This document shows positions 1-6,960 of a stretch of DNA of 21,767 bases, in pieces. A program made the position numbers and the translations under genes. The notes under the pieces are model-generated. The model was not told where the DNA came from, ran no database searches, and was given only the letters and a program-made list of their open reading frames with translations. The DNA is from CAYTUI01 sp964441335 (GTDB lineage: Bacteria > Patescibacteriota > Patescibacteriia > UBA1558 > 2-01-FULL-52-15), in assembly GCA_964441335.1 (NCBI GenBank), contig CAYTUI010000024.1, positions 1-21,767 on the forward strand, in the 5' to 3' direction. How positions within the stretch are numbered: the first letter of the stretch is position 1; every line of letters starts with the position of its first letter.

Positions 1-465
1 CCCGTAATAATTCCGTCCGCGAATTTCTTCGCCAGTAAAAAAGACACCGGCGCTTCTAATCAGCTGGGATACGACTACACGCTCAACGCCGTTAACAATA
101 AAAGTTCCGCGGTCTGTCATAATCGGCAGATCGCCTAAATAAATTTCCTGTTCTTTAATTTCTCCGGTGCGTTTGTTGAGTAATTTTGCTTTGACCCGTA
201 ATGGCGCCTCAAAAGTTATGTTTTTGGACTTAGCGGTTTTCTCGTCAAATTTCGGTTCGTCCAAATAGTAGTCGTGAAAAGACAGTTCCAAATCACGACC
301 GATAAAGTCAGTGATGGGAGAAATCTCATCAAAAAGTTCCTTCAGCCCTTCTCTGAAGAACCAGTCGTAGGAGGTGCGCTGGACTTCAATTAAATTGGGC
401 ACAGGAATAGCTTCGCGAAGATCCGTAAAATATTTACGACCTTCAACGATAGAGGATTGGGGCAT
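1..465 (-). CDS. rpoB: DNA-directed RNA polymerase subunit beta, N-terminal part (cut by window edge)
   Basis: The first 155 codons of the beta subunit of RNA polymerase, read on the minus strand from ATG at 465 and open to base 1. The translation begins MPQSSIVEGRKYFTDLRE and contains RTSYDWFFREGLKELF, then IYLGDLPIMTDRGTFIVNG, then ERVVVSQLIRSAGVFF. This is the standard order of the beta N-terminal (protrusion/lobe) region: the YDWF-type helix, the LG-x-(I/L)P-x-MT strand and the NGxERVVVSQ segment. The product is a core catalytic subunit of cytosolic transcription. No Shine-Dalgarno sequence precedes the ATG (upstream reads TTTAAAAATTAC). The gene is divergent from everything to its right and has a long leader (see the promoter and hairpin entries). 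Identification is firm; only the rest of the gene is missing. Confidence 0.97.
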   Translation of the reverse strand, partial: MPQSSIVEGRKYFTDLREAIPVPNLIEVQRTSYDWFFREGLKELFDEISPITDFIGRDLELSFHDYYLDEPKFDEKTAKSKNITFEAPLRVKAKLLNKRTGEIKEQEIYLGDLPIMTDRGTFIVNGVERVVVSQLIRSAGVFFTGEEIRGRNYYG

Positions 466-548
466 GTAATTTTTAAATTAGTTGGCTTATTAAAAGGTTG
501 AGCAAACCCTTTGAAAAGGAACAAATATATAAACCGACAAAATTCCGA

Positions 549-582
549 GCAAACAAAACACCTGCTACCGTTCGGCAGCGGG
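549..582 (-). terminator. Hairpin with T-rich tail in the rpoB leader (attenuator-like)
   Basis: On the minus strand CCCGCTGCCG and CGGTAGCAGG, two bases apart, form a 10-position stem with one mismatch and one G-U pair. TGTTTTGTTTG follows directly. It lies about 85 bases before the rpoB start. It could be a leaky terminator that sets rpoB expression, or the end of transcription from a gene further right. The T tract is interrupted, so strength is uncertain. Confidence 0.4.
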
Positions 583-737
583 TCTAAACAGACTATATTC
601 CTATTGTATTAGGCCAGTCTGGCAAAAAATCATGGGTCAATATTAGCAGTAAAGGTGCCCCGAGTCAAGGATATAGAGCGGAAATCGTAAAATTTGATTA
701 AATTTTGAAAATTATTGGCTAATATTAGCTGATAACC

Positions 738-765
738 ATTATTTAAGGGTTTTAAAGTTTGTCAA
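738..765 (-). promoter_or_regulatory. Candidate sigma70-type promoter for rpoB
   Basis: Minus strand TTGACA (760-765), a 16-base spacer, then AATAAT (738-743), five of six matches to the -10 consensus. Transcription would start near 731 and give a leader of about 265 bases before the rpoB ATG, with the hairpin at 549-582 inside it. This is the best match I found in the AT-rich stretch; there is no experimental support. Confidence 0.45.
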
Positions 766-904
766 ATATAGCACAATATCCGCATTTATTAGCACTTTTT
801 CAATAGTTAGCTAACAGCTTATTAACACTAAATAGGGTTCCAGAAACAGGTCTAAGCATAAGAAACTGTGGATAACTGGGGTATTTTGATTGACAAATAT
901 TGTA

Positions 905-1031
905 TAACATGAGGAACTCCTCAAGCTTATGAAGCTCAAGGAAGGTCAGCAGTAGTAGCCTAAGACCAGCATGGTCAAAGGTTGACTACGACGGCCCGTT
1001 CACACGAAAGTGTGGCGGGCTGTTTTTTTTT
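905..1031 (+). other. Orphan plus-strand element: short open frame, conserved hairpin block and strong terminator
   Basis: A strong plus-strand terminator (992-1031) lies here although no intact gene precedes it; rpoB points the other way. Just upstream an in-frame run of 15 codons, with no start beyond an internal ATG at 929, ends in CAG CAG TAG at 947-955. Bases 952-1031 resemble the sequence that starts at the stop codon of the surface-protein gene (4133-4215). A run of small inverted repeats (GAGG-AACT-CCTC, AGCTT-ATG-AAGCT, GACCA-GCA-TGGTC) fills the interval. Either it is the relic 3' end of a lost paralogous gene or it is a small structured RNA. A TATAAC at 903-908 could be a -10 box, but no -35 box sits at the right distance: the TTGACA at 890-895 is only 7 bases away. 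Confidence 0.4.
992..1031 (+). terminator. Intrinsic terminator
   Basis: GCCCG (994-998) pairs with CGGGC (1016-1020). Inside is a second stem, CACAC-GAAA-GTGTG, with a GNRA tetraloop. T-rich sequence with an uninterrupted run of nine Ts follows. This is one of the strongest terminators in the window. Confidence 0.85.
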
Positions 1032-1062
1032 ATCTCCTTTACTTTTGCCTTAGCAATTACCG

Positions 1063-1172
1063 ACCTAGTCTTCGAGTTTATCGAGAAGCTTTAGATAAAA
1101 GAGGTTGCCCTCTAAATGTTTCTCGACTCCTCACGTCGCTCGCGAGCGACGTGATCCGCTCGAAAACTAGGT
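1063..1172. repeat. Structured repeat, unit 1 (terminal inverted repeats, perfect 24-base palindrome)
   Basis: The ends ACCTAGTCTTCGAG (1063-1076) and CTCGAAAACTAGGT (1159-1172) are inverted repeats with one mismatch. Inside, CGAGAAGC and GTTTCTCG pair, AGAGG-TTG-CCCTCT forms a small hairpin, and 1131-1154 is a perfect 24-base palindrome (TCACGTCGCTCG and its complement). Unit 2 follows after 23 bases. It has no coding potential and resembles a non-autonomous palindromic element or a structured RNA. Confidence 0.7.
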
Positions 1173-1195
1173 TTGGTCTTTGAGTTAACCCTAGT

Positions 1196-1294
1196 CTAGT
1201 CCTCGAGCTTGTCGAGAAGCTTTAAAAAATGAGGTCCCCATTTTAACGTTTCTCGACTCCGTCGCGCTTCGCGCTACTGCGCTCGAAAACTTGG
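1196..1294. repeat. Structured repeat, unit 2
   Basis: Second copy of the element in the same orientation. It shares CTAGT-C-YTCGAG at the left, TCGAGAAGCTTTA, TTTCTCGACTCC in the middle and GCTCGAAAACT at the right. The inner hairpin has different bases from unit 1 (AAAATGAGG / CCCCATTTT) but still pairs, so the fold is kept while sequence changes. The right edge lies 24 bases before the -10 box of the following gene. Confidence 0.7.
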
Positions 1295-1317
1295 TTGTAT
1301 ATATTTCCCAGATAGAG

Positions 1318-1326
1318 TGTTATAAT
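1318..1326 (+). promoter_or_regulatory. Extended -10 promoter of the beta-helix surface protein gene
   Basis: TGTTATAAT is a perfect extended -10 element (TG-n-TATAAT). No good -35 box is seen at 17 bases. The start would be near 1333, giving a leader of about 26 bases with no Shine-Dalgarno sequence. Confidence 0.6.
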
Positions 1327-1358
1327 TATATCAATTGTTATCAAATTAAAATAAATAT

Positions 1359-4136
1359 ATGGCTCAAAATCGGGAAACACAGACGAAAACTGCCAGCGCC
1401 ACGCGCAAGCAGGTTTTGATAGCTGTTGGTGTTGTTGGCGTTGGTATTTTGTTGGCCGCATCGTGGTTCAACTTAAGGACTCCAAAACAAACAGTGGCAC
1501 TATATGATATAGCTTTGACTAATTGTGGCGTGTTGAATCAAGCCGGGAAAACTTATCAGCTACAGAATGACGTTACCAGCCAGGGCAGCTGTTTTTCTAT
1601 TCAGGCGGATAATATTACTCTTGATTTAAATAATCACACTGTGACGTATGATAGCCAGATTAATCCGGTGATTCCTAACAATAGTTTTGAAAATGGTACT
1701 GCTACGGCACCGGCCCAATGGGATATGAGTAAGGCGCCAAATGTCCAGCGGGTTGCTGGTCAGTTAGCTGGCCCGGCAACCGTCGGCCAAGGAAACTATT
1801 CGCTGGCCTTTCAACTGCCGTCTGCGGCCTCATCCGTCACCAGTGATCTTGTTACTTTGACGGCAGGCAAGCGGTATCTGCTCTCCACTCAACTCCGCAA
1901 TTTATATGACTCGTCCGTCCCATTATATATGGAAGTGTTGAAAGACACAGGAGAGGTAATCGGTCGCGTGGATCAAAATTCAGCGACCTGGGGGATCTTC
2001 TGGTATCGGGGCATCACCATCATACCCACGGAGAACATGAATGTGCGCATCAGGCTTGGCATTGAGAATGCACAGGATGTATCATCGGATAAAATATATT
2101 TTGATGATGTTAGGATACAGACAGTCGGCCATTACGGTGTTTATGCAGGAGCCTGCTGGGCGCCGAATATCTATGATAATGCCTGCGACGGACCGGCCAA
2201 TAATTTTGTTCTTAAGCAGGGAACTATTCAGCAGGGAGCGGGTAATGGTTTTAAAAATCATGCCATTGCTTTTTTGCAGGGCGGGGCAGAAGCCGTAACT
2301 CTTGATCATGTTACTGTCCGCATCAAAGGACCGTCAACGCATGCCGTGTTTAGCGAATATCATTCCGGTTATACAATTCATGATTCCATATTTGACAGTG
2401 CCGTGGATATTATCAGCAACCGGCATCAGATGGAAGGCGCCATTATCAAACTAGAGAATGGGGGTAATTTCGTTCTCTATAATAACCGTCTGACCGGCGG
2501 CGCGCAGGGTGGCATCTATGTTGCCGGCGGAAGCGGTGGCGCCATCTATAATAATGATATCCGTCAGAACGGCCGTTATTCTAATGATTTCTCAATCTAT
2601 GCGCATAATGCGGATGTGGAAATTTATAACAATGTGATACAGCCGGTGAGTGGCCGCGGTATTCACCTTACCAATTCCAATAACCGAATCCATGACAACA
2701 CCATCACGGTAACCGAACTGCGTCAGAACGCGGAATATGACGGTTGTGAGGCTGGGGGTGCATACGGCATCCAGCTGGAGATAGAAGGTATTGGTGGTCC
2801 GCAGAACAATGAGGTCTATAATAACACTGTTGTGGCCATTGCCGGGGAGTGTGATGCCAAGGCGCTTCGTGTAACTGGCGATCACAACGTCTCCACCAGC
2901 GTCAATCGTGTTCATGACAATATTTTCCGGGCAGAACGGCAGGGACCCAGTACACGCAGTGCAATTGCTGTATCTTCTGGTGGCTATGTTGGAGCATTGC
3001 AACTGACTAACAATACTTTTTACGGAGATACCAGTAATGTGGGATTTGACTGGGATGGCGGCGGTTTGACCTTTGGGAAAAATACCTTCCGCAAGGGAGA
3101 CAACCCGGCCGCGGATTATGCCACGTTCTCTTTCTGGAACAGTTATCCGGCCAGTCTCGTCGTCAATGATCCGGTCTATGTTAACGGCGCTGAAAACGCA
3201 CTGATGCACATGTGGCCTGTGGGCTTTTCCGACTGGGTCGGCCAACAGGAGATCTTTTTCGGCTGGCCGGTTCAGACGACGGTTGTTGATTATAATGGTG
3301 TGCCGCTTGCGGATGTGGTGGTCAGGGCGGAAGATGCAAATCATCAGGTTGTATCCGGTACCACGGATGCGCAGGGAATATCCAAGCTGACTCTTCTCCA
3401 ACAACGCATATTTAATACCGCGCAGTCTGCAACCAATGTAGCGTATCTCACGCCGCACAGTATTTCTTACTCAAAAGACGGATACGAAACGGTGACGCAG
3501 TCATTGATCGTGGAAGCTCCACAGACACTGGTTATTCAATTACGAGGTGTGTCGCAGAAAGGAATTCCCTGTACGTCGGAATGGGACTGTTCGGGATGGT
3601 CAGAGTGTTCCGCCGGTCAACAGACGCGTACTTGTACGGATTTGGAAGCCTGCCCGGAGATTATTGATATGCCAGCAACAATTCAGAATTGTTTTGATTC
3701 TGCACAGTGCAATCTCTCCAAGATGGATTATAACGCCAGTGGTGAAATAGATTTGGGTGATACAGTTACTTTTGGGAATTTTTATGCGCAACGAGCGATG
3801 CGGGCGGATGTGCATACTGATGGGATTATTGACGACAGAGACAAGAGCTGTTTTCAGTATCATATGGGAGCAACACTACCGTTTGATCTTAATAGATGTA
3901 ATTTGTACCGGATGAATTATAACAACGATAGCAGTATTTCTATGGAGGACACCGTTATCTTCACGCAGTATTATTTCGGTAATGACCCGCGTGCCGATGT
4001 GAACGACAACGGGTTCGTTAACCGTCAGGACTTAATCTGTTTTCAGGAGTTTGATGGGGTGATTATTCCTCCGGATAGTAGCAGTACGAATACAACTCCT
4101 AAAGATACAACAAAAAATAAGATTAAGGCACAGTAG
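1359..4136 (+). CDS. Anchored surface protein: parallel beta-helix, cysteine module, dockerin-like repeats
   Basis: A 925-residue protein predicted to sit on the outside of the cell. Residues about 19-36 (QVLIAVGVVGVGILLAAS) are a membrane anchor or uncleaved signal. Residues about 105-255 look like a jelly-roll carbohydrate-binding insert (SFENG...WDMS, YFDDVRI). Residues about 255-620 are Asn-rich short repeats such as IYNNDIRQNG, VEIYNNVIQP and NRIHDNTI, the signature of a right-handed parallel beta-helix (NosD/pectate-lyase type). A Cna-B or carboxypeptidase-regulatory-like beta-sandwich follows (GVPLADVVVRAED, TTDAQGISKL). Near 740 is a WDCSGWSEC cysteine motif. Residues about 783-900 carry two dockerin-type calcium loop pairs (DYNASGEIDLGD, DVHTDGIIDDRD, NYNNDSSISMED, DVNDNGFVNRQD). 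I infer binding to or remodelling of polysaccharide, or adhesion; no catalytic residue can be assigned. No LPXTG motif is seen. ATG 1359 is chosen because the membrane segment follows it directly and a promoter ends about 26 bases upstream. Confidence 0.9.
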   Translation: MAQNRETQTKTASATRKQVLIAVGVVGVGILLAASWFNLRTPKQTVALYDIALTNCGVLNQAGKTYQLQNDVTSQGSCFSIQADNITLDLNNHTVTYDSQINPVIPNNSFENGTATAPAQWDMSKAPNVQRVAGQLAGPATVGQGNYSLAFQLPSAASSVTSDLVTLTAGKRYLLSTQLRNLYDSSVPLYMEVLKDTGEVIGRVDQNSATWGIFWYRGITIIPTENMNVRIRLGIENAQDVSSDKIYFDDVRIQTVGHYGVYAGACWAPNIYDNACDGPANNFVLKQGTIQQGAGNGFKNHAIAFLQGGAEAVTLDHVTVRIKGPSTHAVFSEYHSGYTIHDSIFDSAVDIISNRHQMEGAIIKLENGGNFVLYNNRLTGGAQGGIYVAGGSGGAIYNNDIRQNGRYSNDFSIYAHNADVEIYNNVIQPVSGRGIHLTNSNNRIHDNTITVTELRQNAEYDGCEAGGAYGIQLEIEGIGGPQNNEVYNNTVVAIAGECDAKALRVTGDHNVSTSVNRVHDNIFRAERQGPSTRSAIAVSSGGYVGALQLTNNTFYGDTSNVGFDWDGGGLTFGKNTFRKGDNPAADYATFSFWNSYPASLVVNDPVYVNGAENALMHMWPVGFSDWVGQQEIFFGWPVQTTVVDYNGVPLADVVVRAEDANHQVVSGTTDAQGISKLTLLQQRIFNTAQSATNVAYLTPHSISYSKDGYETVTQSLIVEAPQTLVIQLRGVSQKGIPCTSEWDCSGWSECSAGQQTRTCTDLEACPEIIDMPATIQNCFDSAQCNLSKMDYNASGEIDLGDTVTFGNFYAQRAMRADVHTDGIIDDRDKSCFQYHMGATLPFDLNRCNLYRMNYNNDSSISMEDTVIFTQYYFGNDPRADVNDNGFVNRQDLICFQEFDGVIIPPDSSSTNTTPKDTTKNKIKAQ

Positions 4137-4168
4137 TCTAAGATCGATGTGATTAATAGTTGACTTAA

Positions 4169-4215
4169 ACGGCCCGTTTTATCACCCTGGGGTGATTGAG
4201 CGGGTCGTTTTTTTA
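4169..4215 (+). terminator. Intrinsic terminator of the surface protein gene
   Basis: ACGGCCCG pairs with CGGGTCGT. Inside, ATCACCC-TGGG-GTGAT forms a second stem. A seven-T run follows. The flanks, including the sequence around the stop codon, match the element at 952-1031. Confidence 0.85.
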
Positions 4216-4217
4216 TT

Positions 4218-4352
4218 AACCACCCCAACCCCTCCTTGAAAAGAAGGGGCAATGGCGATGATATTTAAAAAGGAAGGAGTGGTAGCGGTGAGCTTTCAAA
4301 GACGACATTTAAATAAATGCCTCCTTAACAAGGGGGAGATGGAGGGGGTTAT
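4218..4352. repeat. Palindromic intergenic element with CCCCTCC-type ends
   Basis: The left end (AACCACCCCAACCCCTCC) and right end (GGGGGAGATGGAGGGGGTT) are imperfect inverted repeats. Inside are a CCCCTCCTT-GAA-AAGAAGGGG hairpin and a CCTCCTTAACAAGGGGGAG half. No coding frame is credible. The same CCTCCCC / GGGGAGG style recurs at 9635-9708 and 17538-17600. Confidence 0.5.
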
Positions 4353-4383
4353 TGAGGCATTGAAAATAATAAAGTTATTTAAT

Positions 4384-4422
4384 CTATCTATTCCGTAAAA
4401 TCTCTCTAGCTACCAGGCGGTC
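4384..4422 (-). pseudogene. Relic 3' end of a second Mur ligase-like gene
   Basis: On the minus strand the bases read D R L V A R E I L R N R stop. The intact gene just upstream ends with DRQVAREILKNN plus a short extra tail. The two nucleotide stretches share ATCTCTCTAGC and GCGGTC/GACGGTC blocks in register. The relic abuts the repeat at 4423-4439. This is best read as all that remains of a duplicated gene or of the original 3' end. Confidence 0.6.
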
Positions 4423-4439
4423 TCTCGACAAGCTCGAGA
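4423..4439. repeat. TCTCGACAAGCTCGAGA repeat
   Basis: This 17-mer is itself partly palindromic. Its reverse complement shares 16 bases with the left part of structured repeat unit 2 (CTCGAGCTTGTCGAGA, 1202-1217). It sits exactly at the junction between the intact Mur ligase tail region and the relic 3' end. Confidence 0.65.
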
Positions 4440-4454
4440 TCTATAATATTCAAG

Positions 4455-5792
4455 TTAGCTTGTTGTATTTTCGTTCACGTCTGCTAAATTGTTTTTTAGT
4501 ATCTCTCTAGCCACTTGACGGTCGTCCCAAGGGATTTTTTTATTATTGGCCACGCACATAGCGCCTTCAGAACCTTTGCCGGTAATTAATACAATGTCGC
4601 CTGTTTGTGCTAGAGAAATACCTTTAGCAATTCCATCCAGCCGTTCTTTTTTAATAAATAAATTTTTGTCTGTTTCCTTGCCGTGATTCTGCGCTCCGGT
4701 AGCCACCCGATTTATTAAAGTAATAGGATCATCATCATATGGATCTTCGTCCGTGGCTACCACGTAGTCGGCAAAGTCACCGGCCATGGCTCCCAAAATT
4801 TCACCGCGTTTAGAATCGCGGCCGCCACCGGTCGTGCCCAGAACATGAATAACTTTTTGATGGGGCAGTTGTTTAATGACTTCATAAAGTTTGGCCATGG
4901 CCTTGGGTTCAAAGGCATAATCTACGATAACGGAAAAATCCTGTCCTTCGTCAATAAACTCCAAACGCCCAGGAATGCCGGTGATTTTTTTTAAAGCCAT
5001 ATCTGATTGCTCCAGACCGATGCCCAGAGAATAAGCGGCGGTAACGGCGGCCAAGGCGTTGTAAATATTATGTTCACCGAGCAGGTTGATTTTAAAATTT
5101 TGATTATTTACGCTAAAAGTGGTAGTGGATTTTAAAGTTCTAATTCGTTTGGCTTGCAGAATGTTGTCGTCCGAGCGCTTTAAACTAAAACCAAGTTTGT
5201 TATCCGCCACAAAATTGAAAAAATAATCAAAGTGTTCATCATCAGCGTTGGCGATTAAGGTCTTTTTGATAAGTTGATCGTTAATTTTTTTTCTGGGCTT
5301 AGCGCCTAAAGACTTAAATAATAGACCTTTAGCTTTTTTATAATTTTCAAAACCACCATGAGCTTGATCATGCTCTGACCAGAGATTGGTAATCATGACC
5401 AAATCAAAATTGATACCGCTATGGCGCCATTGCGACAGCCCTTGAGAGGTAACTTCAATAATGGCATATTGGTAGCCGTTTAATTTCATGGCTGACAAAA
5501 TCTTTTGCAAACGAAAGCGGCCAACCATGGTCATCTTAGTGTTGTTGGGAATGGAATTTTTACCGTCAAAGAAGCGAATGCCCGAAGCTAATCCTACTTT
5601 AAGGCCTTGATCGCTAAGAATATTCCATAATAGCTCGCAAGTGGTGGATTTACCTGAAGTACCGGTAATGCCGATAACTATCATATGACGGCTGGGCTGG
5701 CCGTAAAAATAGTTAGCCAGCCAAGCTAATAAACGGTGGTACCAACTGACCACCGCTGACGGAGTAATTTTGTGTAACAAGTTTTTGAACAT
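4455..5792 (-). CDS. Mur ligase family protein, MurE-like, without the usual N-terminal domain
   Basis: A 445-residue ATP-dependent amino-acid ligase of the MurE branch, which adds the third residue to the peptidoglycan stem peptide in the cytosol. Visible motifs are the P-loop GITGTSGKST (41-50), IIEVTSQGLSQWR (111-123), MITNLWSEHDQAHGGFENY (133-151), the probable carbamylated lysine region YKKAKGLLF (about 155) and the C-terminal GKGSE. The UDP-sugar-binding N-terminal domain of about 90 residues in canonical MurE is absent; the protein starts with an amphipathic helix and goes straight to the ATPase fold. At the place of the DNPR motif that reads meso-diaminopimelate it has DEDPYDDDP, so the amino-acid substrate cannot be assigned. 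It starts immediately after the FemX-like stop codon (TAA then ATG), so the two are probably co-translated. A MurT-like role is a less likely alternative. Confidence 0.85.
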   Translation of the reverse strand: MFKNLLHKITPSAVVSWYHRLLAWLANYFYGQPSRHMIVIGITGTSGKSTTCELLWNILSDQGLKVGLASGIRFFDGKNSIPNNTKMTMVGRFRLQKILSAMKLNGYQYAIIEVTSQGLSQWRHSGINFDLVMITNLWSEHDQAHGGFENYKKAKGLLFKSLGAKPRKKINDQLIKKTLIANADDEHFDYFFNFVADNKLGFSLKRSDDNILQAKRIRTLKSTTTFSVNNQNFKINLLGEHNIYNALAAVTAAYSLGIGLEQSDMALKKITGIPGRLEFIDEGQDFSVIVDYAFEPKAMAKLYEVIKQLPHQKVIHVLGTTGGGRDSKRGEILGAMAGDFADYVVATDEDPYDDDPITLINRVATGAQNHGKETDKNLFIKKERLDGIAKGISLAQTGDIVLITGKGSEGAMCVANNKKIPWDDRQVAREILKNNLADVNENTTS

Positions 5793-6812
5793 TTAACGTC
5801 TTCGTAAATTACGTAATATTTCCCGTGCTTTAGTATAAACATTATACCAGACCGGCACATAAATAAAATCAAATGTTCCGGGGCTGGAAATTTCCTGGCC
5901 CTGAAAGCCACGTTTAAAACGACTGAAACCTTCCCAGGAGGGCTTACTGTTATCATCAGGCGCCAGACCCCAGAGATCATAGTATTTAAAATTCATTTCC
6001 CAGGCGCGTTTGATGGCTTCCCACTGCAGTAAATATGGCGCCATATATTGACGATATTCATGATCAAAAGCCCCGTGCAGATAAGTAACAGTGGAGCCGA
6101 AGAAAACATAGATGTTGGCGGCCAGCAAGGTATTGCCGGATTGTGCCCAAACCACCTGAACCAAATCTCCGTGTTCGCGACCGGCTTGCGCTAGTTTATG
6201 ATAATATTTTTTATCGTGCGAACGGATTTTTTGACGGTATTTAGTCTTGGGTAATAATTGCAGAAATTTATCTATACCGTTTTCGCCGTTGTCCCAGTAA
6301 ATTTTCAGATCTTTTTTTTCAGCCAACCGAATATTGTATCTGGTCTTTTCCTTAAAGCTAACCAATAGTTCTTCCAATGTACGATCAAGGGTTATTAAAG
6401 AAGTAAATTGCGGTTGAATACTTTCCGACGGTACATATTTTATGTCTTCCAAAGAAACCGGAGTAACATTGGGTTCTAGACGGCAAAAAACTTCCTGCCT
6501 TTTTCTGGTGGCGATAGTGATGTCACGGATTTGCGTCAGTATTAGAGCGAAAGATTCCTGAATTTCATGAGGGTCGGTGGCGCCAATCAGGGGTCCTTTA
6601 GCTGAATATAGATAACTTTTGCCGAACGGTAAATTAATACTGTAAAGCAAACATTGGGCGATGACTTTTTGGTTGCCGAAAACGTTTAACTGCCAGTTTT
6701 TAATACCTTGCAGTGCCAAAAAGCGGGACCAGAAGCGGGACTGTAAAAAAGCTCCCACCGGGAACTGCGCCAGAAACTCTTCGTTTTTTCTGATATTTAG
6801 TGAGACTTCCAT
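5793..6812 (-). CDS. FemAB/FemX-like peptidoglycan interpeptide-bridge aminoacyltransferase
   Basis: About 339 residues from ATG 6812. FemAB-family enzymes use aminoacyl-tRNA to add bridge residues to lipid II at the inner membrane face. The sequence shows GAFLQSRFWSRFLA near the N terminus, KTRYNIRLAEKKDL in the middle (the family's K-x-R-x-N-I-R-x-A signature), AANIYVFFGSTVTYLHGA, and the C-terminal YYDLWGLAPDD...GFSRFKRGF block. The fold is the double GNAT fold of the family. The frame stays open upstream to 6926, but that part reads through repeat-rich intergenic DNA and is not family-like, so the start at MEVSLNIRKNEEFLAQF is preferred. No Shine-Dalgarno sequence is seen. The gene lies between ruvA and the Mur ligase gene; the pairing with the latter supports a cell-wall role. 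Confidence 0.87.
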   Translation of the reverse strand: MEVSLNIRKNEEFLAQFPVGAFLQSRFWSRFLALQGIKNWQLNVFGNQKVIAQCLLYSINLPFGKSYLYSAKGPLIGATDPHEIQESFALILTQIRDITIATRKRQEVFCRLEPNVTPVSLEDIKYVPSESIQPQFTSLITLDRTLEELLVSFKEKTRYNIRLAEKKDLKIYWDNGENGIDKFLQLLPKTKYRQKIRSHDKKYYHKLAQAGREHGDLVQVVWAQSGNTLLAANIYVFFGSTVTYLHGAFDHEYRQYMAPYLLQWEAIKRAWEMNFKYYDLWGLAPDDNSKPSWEGFSRFKRGFQGQEISSPGTFDFIYVPVWYNVYTKAREILRNLRRR

Positions 6813-6960
6813 TGTGTTAATGTTGGTAATTGGCCACCGCCCCCGGCGGGGTCCCGCCTTCATTTGATTAACTAATAGTGGCGGGATAATGAGTAATTGG
6901 TAATTGGGGCAGCCGTTGTCTCTCACTCCTCACCCTTCATTCCTCATAACTCATAACTCA
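6813..6960. other. Repeat-rich spacer between ruvA and the FemX-like gene
   Basis: It contains CCCGCC (6853-6858) and GGCGGG (6880-6885) as an inverted repeat, a GGCGGGACCCCGCC hairpin, and a run of related words (AGTTATGAGTTATGAGG on the minus strand). No frame looks like protein. Confidence 0.5.

Noticed and set aside
718..729. The palindrome GCTAATATTAGC occurs upstream of rpoB and again at 18161-18172 with ATTGG beside it, which might suggest a shared operator.
   Set aside because: The second copy lies inside the signal-peptide coding part of the 3D-domain gene and is explained by its codons; two copies are not enough for a motif.
867..875. Perfect DnaA box that might mark the replication origin.
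   Set aside because: Only one exact box is present, with no cluster and no dnaA, dnaN or similar gene in the window.
905..1031. Candidate SRP RNA because of AAGGAAGGTCAGCAG.
   Set aside because: The GGAA is not closed by the required stem and the conserved loop pairs are absent.
952..1031. Integron attC-like site because of GTTGACT and strong inverted repeats.
   Set aside because: GTTGACT does not fit the GTTRRRY core and there is no integrase or matching R' box in the window.
2592..3458. Minus-strand open frame of 288 codons inside the beta-helix gene.
   Set aside because: It is the antisense shadow of a repetitive Asn/Asp-rich coding region; the sense strand encodes a clear domain series.
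6813..6926. N-terminal extension of the FemX-like protein to ATG 6926.
   Set aside because: The extension translates intergenic inverted repeats and does not match the family; ATG 6812 gives a normal N terminus.
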